Both the position numbers and the translations under genes were made by a program. A DNA stretch of 8,778 nucleotides from SZUA-592 sp041556555 (lineage in GTDB: Bacteria > Pseudomonadota > Gammaproteobacteria > Eutrophobiales > Eutrophobiaceae). A model generated the notes under the pieces. That model had not been told where the DNA came from, searched no databases, and saw nothing but the letters and a program-made list of their open reading frames with translations. The stretch spans positions 1 to 8,778 of the forward strand of contig JBFFIE010000053.1 of assembly GCA_041556555.1 (NCBI GenBank). The letters run 5' to 3'. Shown here piece after piece: positions 7,562-8,778 of the stretch; position 1 is the first letter of the stretch, and each line of letters begins with the position of its first letter.

Positions 7562-7590
7562 ATGCACATGGAGGTGCTGTATGCCGCGGG

Positions 7591-7748
7591 CGCAGGGATG
7601 CGCAGCAGCGGCGAATGCACAGGGACATAATGGCCGAAAATTGTTCCATACATTTTCGACACTTCCGCCATCCCTGGCGGCCGAACCCGTATGCGAGAAG
7701 GGACGACATACAGGGACGTATTAGTGTCGCGAGAGGTCATGGATGACC
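7591..7748. repeat. Gene-free stretch with short repeats and hairpins, possibly a decayed dispersed repeat
   Basis: The stretch 7562-7896 holds no convincing gene before 7897. It contains ACAGGGACATA (7619-7629) and ACAGGGACGTA (7710-7720), plus a related CAGGGATG (7593-7600). It also contains three inverted repeats: CGAAAAT/ATTTTCG (7635-7641/7652-7658), CCGCCA/TGGCGG with a 4-nt loop (7665-7680) and GGTCAT/ATGACC with a 2-nt loop (7735-7748). This density of small stems and repeated words resembles the non-coding dispersed repeats (MITE- or REP-like) common between genes in some gammaproteobacteria. No transposase, terminal inverted repeats or target duplication are visible, so the assignment is inference. 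Confidence 0.4.
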
Positions 7749-7843
7749 GTAGCGACTGCACACGAGCGGTATATTTTAATTTATATGCTGCGAGTGCATA
7801 TGCGTGCGTGAACTAGACAGAAGTGTATTCTTTACAGTGATTT

Positions 7844-7858
7844 GCCGTACAATACGGC
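7844..7858. promoter_or_regulatory. Perfect hairpin containing a TACAAT -10-like box, before the P-loop gene
   Basis: GCCGTA (7844-7849) and TACGGC (7853-7858) are exact reverse complements around CAA. TACAAT (7848-7853) within it matches the -10 consensus at five of six positions, but no good -35 box lies 16-18 bp upstream (TTTACA at 7831-7836 is too close). If it is the promoter, the start near 7860 gives a leader of about 37 nt and the palindrome could be an operator. Otherwise it is only a small RNA stem. Confidence 0.35.
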
Positions 7859-7896
7859 GCAATTCCGGTTATGAAAAAAAAACAAAGGAAACGCGT

Positions 7897-8736
7897 GTGA
7901 AACTCAGTGCCGATGAATTCAAGCGATGGGAGCAGAAGTCGATTACGCTTCTCGGAATGTCCGGGGTCGGCAAGACACGGCTCGCCTGTCTGTTGCGCAA
8001 GCATCACTGGTTTCATTTCTCCGGTGATTACCGTATCGGTACCCGTTACCTGGATGAACCGATACTTGATCACATCAAGAAAGAACTGATGCAGATCCCC
8101 ATCATGAGAGAGCTGTTACGTTCCGATTCAATACAAATCAGGAATAACCTTTCGGTAGATAACCTCAGCCCGGTGTCGACGTTCCTGGGTAAACTCGGTG
8201 ATCCCGAAAAGGGTGGCCTCGGGCTCTCGGAATTCAAGTATCGGCAGGAGTTGCATCGATTGGCAGAACTCGATGCCATGAAAGATGTCCCCGAATTTAT
8301 TGAAAAGGCCCATTACATCTTCGGTTATGATCATTTTATCAATGATGCCGGTGGCAGCCTCTGTGAACTGGATGATACGGAAGTGTTTGAATTGCTCTCC
8401 GAAAACACACTGATCTTGTATATCAAGGCATCGCAGCACGATGAAGAGGAATTGATAGAACGGGCACGCCAGTCACCCAAACCCTTGTACTATCGTGAGG
8501 CCTTCCTGGACGAGCAACTGGAACTTTATATGAAAGAAAAGAACCTGCGCTATGTGGCCTTGATTGAACCAGATGATTTTGCCAGCTGGGTATTCCCGCG
8601 CCTGTTCTATTCCAGGATCCCCCGTTACGAGGCCATTGCGGAAAAATACGGCTATACCATCACCACGGAGCAAGTTGGTGCCATAGATGATGAGGCCGGT
8701 TTTCTGTCGTTGCTGAGCGATGTATTGAGCAGGTAA
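7897..8736 (+). CDS. Uncharacterised P-loop NTPase or kinase-like protein
   Basis: A 279-residue predicted soluble protein with a clear Walker A motif GMSGVGKT (20-27) after the hydrophobic strand SITLL, as in small nucleotide-binding kinases. Other notable segments are FSGDYRIGTRYLDEPILDHI (41-60), the hydrophobic-then-acidic HFINDAGGSLCEL (146-158) that could supply a Walker B-like Asp150, a second strand TLILYIK (171-177), and an aromatic and arginine-rich stretch WVFPRLFYSRIPRY (231-244). No transmembrane segment or signal peptide is seen. The layout (P-loop, then Asp-Gly-Gly motif, one domain) suggests a phosphotransferase-type P-loop fold, but the substrate is unknown. GTG at 7897 is chosen because AAGGA (7885-7889) lies 7 nt upstream and the P-loop strand then starts near residue 15, as usual for such domains. 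The frame stays open back to another GTG at 7804, but those 31 codons lack a binding site and cover the hairpin. The next gene starts 12 bp after the stop, so an operon is likely. Confidence 0.85.
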   Translation: MKLSADEFKRWEQKSITLLGMSGVGKTRLACLLRKHHWFHFSGDYRIGTRYLDEPILDHIKKELMQIPIMRELLRSDSIQIRNNLSVDNLSPVSTFLGKLGDPEKGGLGLSEFKYRQELHRLAELDAMKDVPEFIEKAHYIFGYDHFINDAGGSLCELDDTEVFELLSENTLILYIKASQHDEEELIERARQSPKPLYYREAFLDEQLELYMKEKNLRYVALIEPDDFASWVFPRLFYSRIPRYEAIAEKYGYTITTEQVGAIDDEAGFLSLLSDVLSR

Positions 8737-8748
8737 GGGGAATAGTCA

Positions 8749-8778
8749 ATGCCGCTCGTTGCCAATACCGCATTACCC
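8749..8778 (+). CDS. Start of the next gene, first ten codons only
   Basis: ATG at 8749 opens MPLVANTALP and runs off the window. AAGGGG (8735-8740) lies 8 nt upstream as a good ribosome-binding site, and the gene begins 12 bp after the stop of the P-loop gene, so the two are probably co-transcribed. The N-terminus recalls the MPLVA-xxx-LPTF start of some proteobacterial homoserine O-acyltransferases of the MetA type. Ten residues are far too few to assign a function, so this is only a pointer. Confidence 0.6.
   Translation, partial: MPLVANTALP

Noticed and set aside
7804..7896. Upstream GTG start for the P-loop gene adding 31 residues
   Set aside because: There is no ribosome-binding site at 7804, the extension covers a hairpin and promoter-like box, and the P-loop would begin unusually far into the protein. 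GTG at 7897 has AAGGA at good spacing.
7562..7896. tRNA, small RNA gene or CRISPR array in the gene-free stretch
   Set aside because: No cloverleaf or CCA end is visible, and the repeated words are too few and too irregularly spaced for a CRISPR array.
7871..7900. Tiny nine-codon frame (MKKKQRKRV) overlapping the start of the P-loop gene
   Set aside because: It could be a coupled leader peptide, but it lacks a clear ribosome-binding site and its lysines come from a simple A-run, so chance is more likely.

Overview
The window looks like a chromosomal segment from a gammaproteobacterium with balanced GC content. The ClpS and ClpA proteins are close in length and motif order to those of enteric bacteria. 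The isocitrate lyase is the roughly 430-residue proteobacterial type ending in the STEE-x-QF tail, and malate synthase is the long single-chain G form. The genus cannot be fixed from the sequence alone.

Layout. Positions 1-2043 (minus strand) hold malate synthase G (glcB), whose last ~40 residues lie outside the window. After a 260-bp intergenic region with a candidate promoter overlapped by a 23-bp near-perfect palindrome come clpA (2304-4571) and clpS (4585-4905), both on the minus strand and 13 bp apart, with their own TATAAT promoter in front of clpS. A LysR-type regulator (5004-5972, minus strand) is transcribed away from isocitrate lyase aceA (6207-7499, plus strand). The 234-bp region between them carries a 9+9 bp perfect dyad, a good promoter for aceA and a leader of about 140 nt. 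A strong intrinsic terminator closes aceA. It is followed by a gene-free stretch (7562-7896) with short repeats and hairpins resembling a degenerate dispersed repeat. Next is an uncharacterised P-loop NTPase gene (7897-8736, plus strand), and 12 bp later the first ten codons of another gene.

How the genes fit together. AceA and GlcB are the two enzymes of the glyoxylate bypass: isocitrate to glyoxylate plus succinate, then glyoxylate plus acetyl-CoA to malate. They lie in one neighbourhood but in different transcription units, separated by the clpSA N-degron proteolysis operon and the LysR gene. The divergent LysR gene and the dyad centred about 65 bp upstream of the predicted aceA start point suggest that LysR controls aceA and itself; this is inference. 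Most of the window is ordinary core metabolism and protein quality control. No clear new multi-gene system is visible. The most useful leads are the regulatory architecture, the palindrome at glcB and the uncharacterised P-loop protein.
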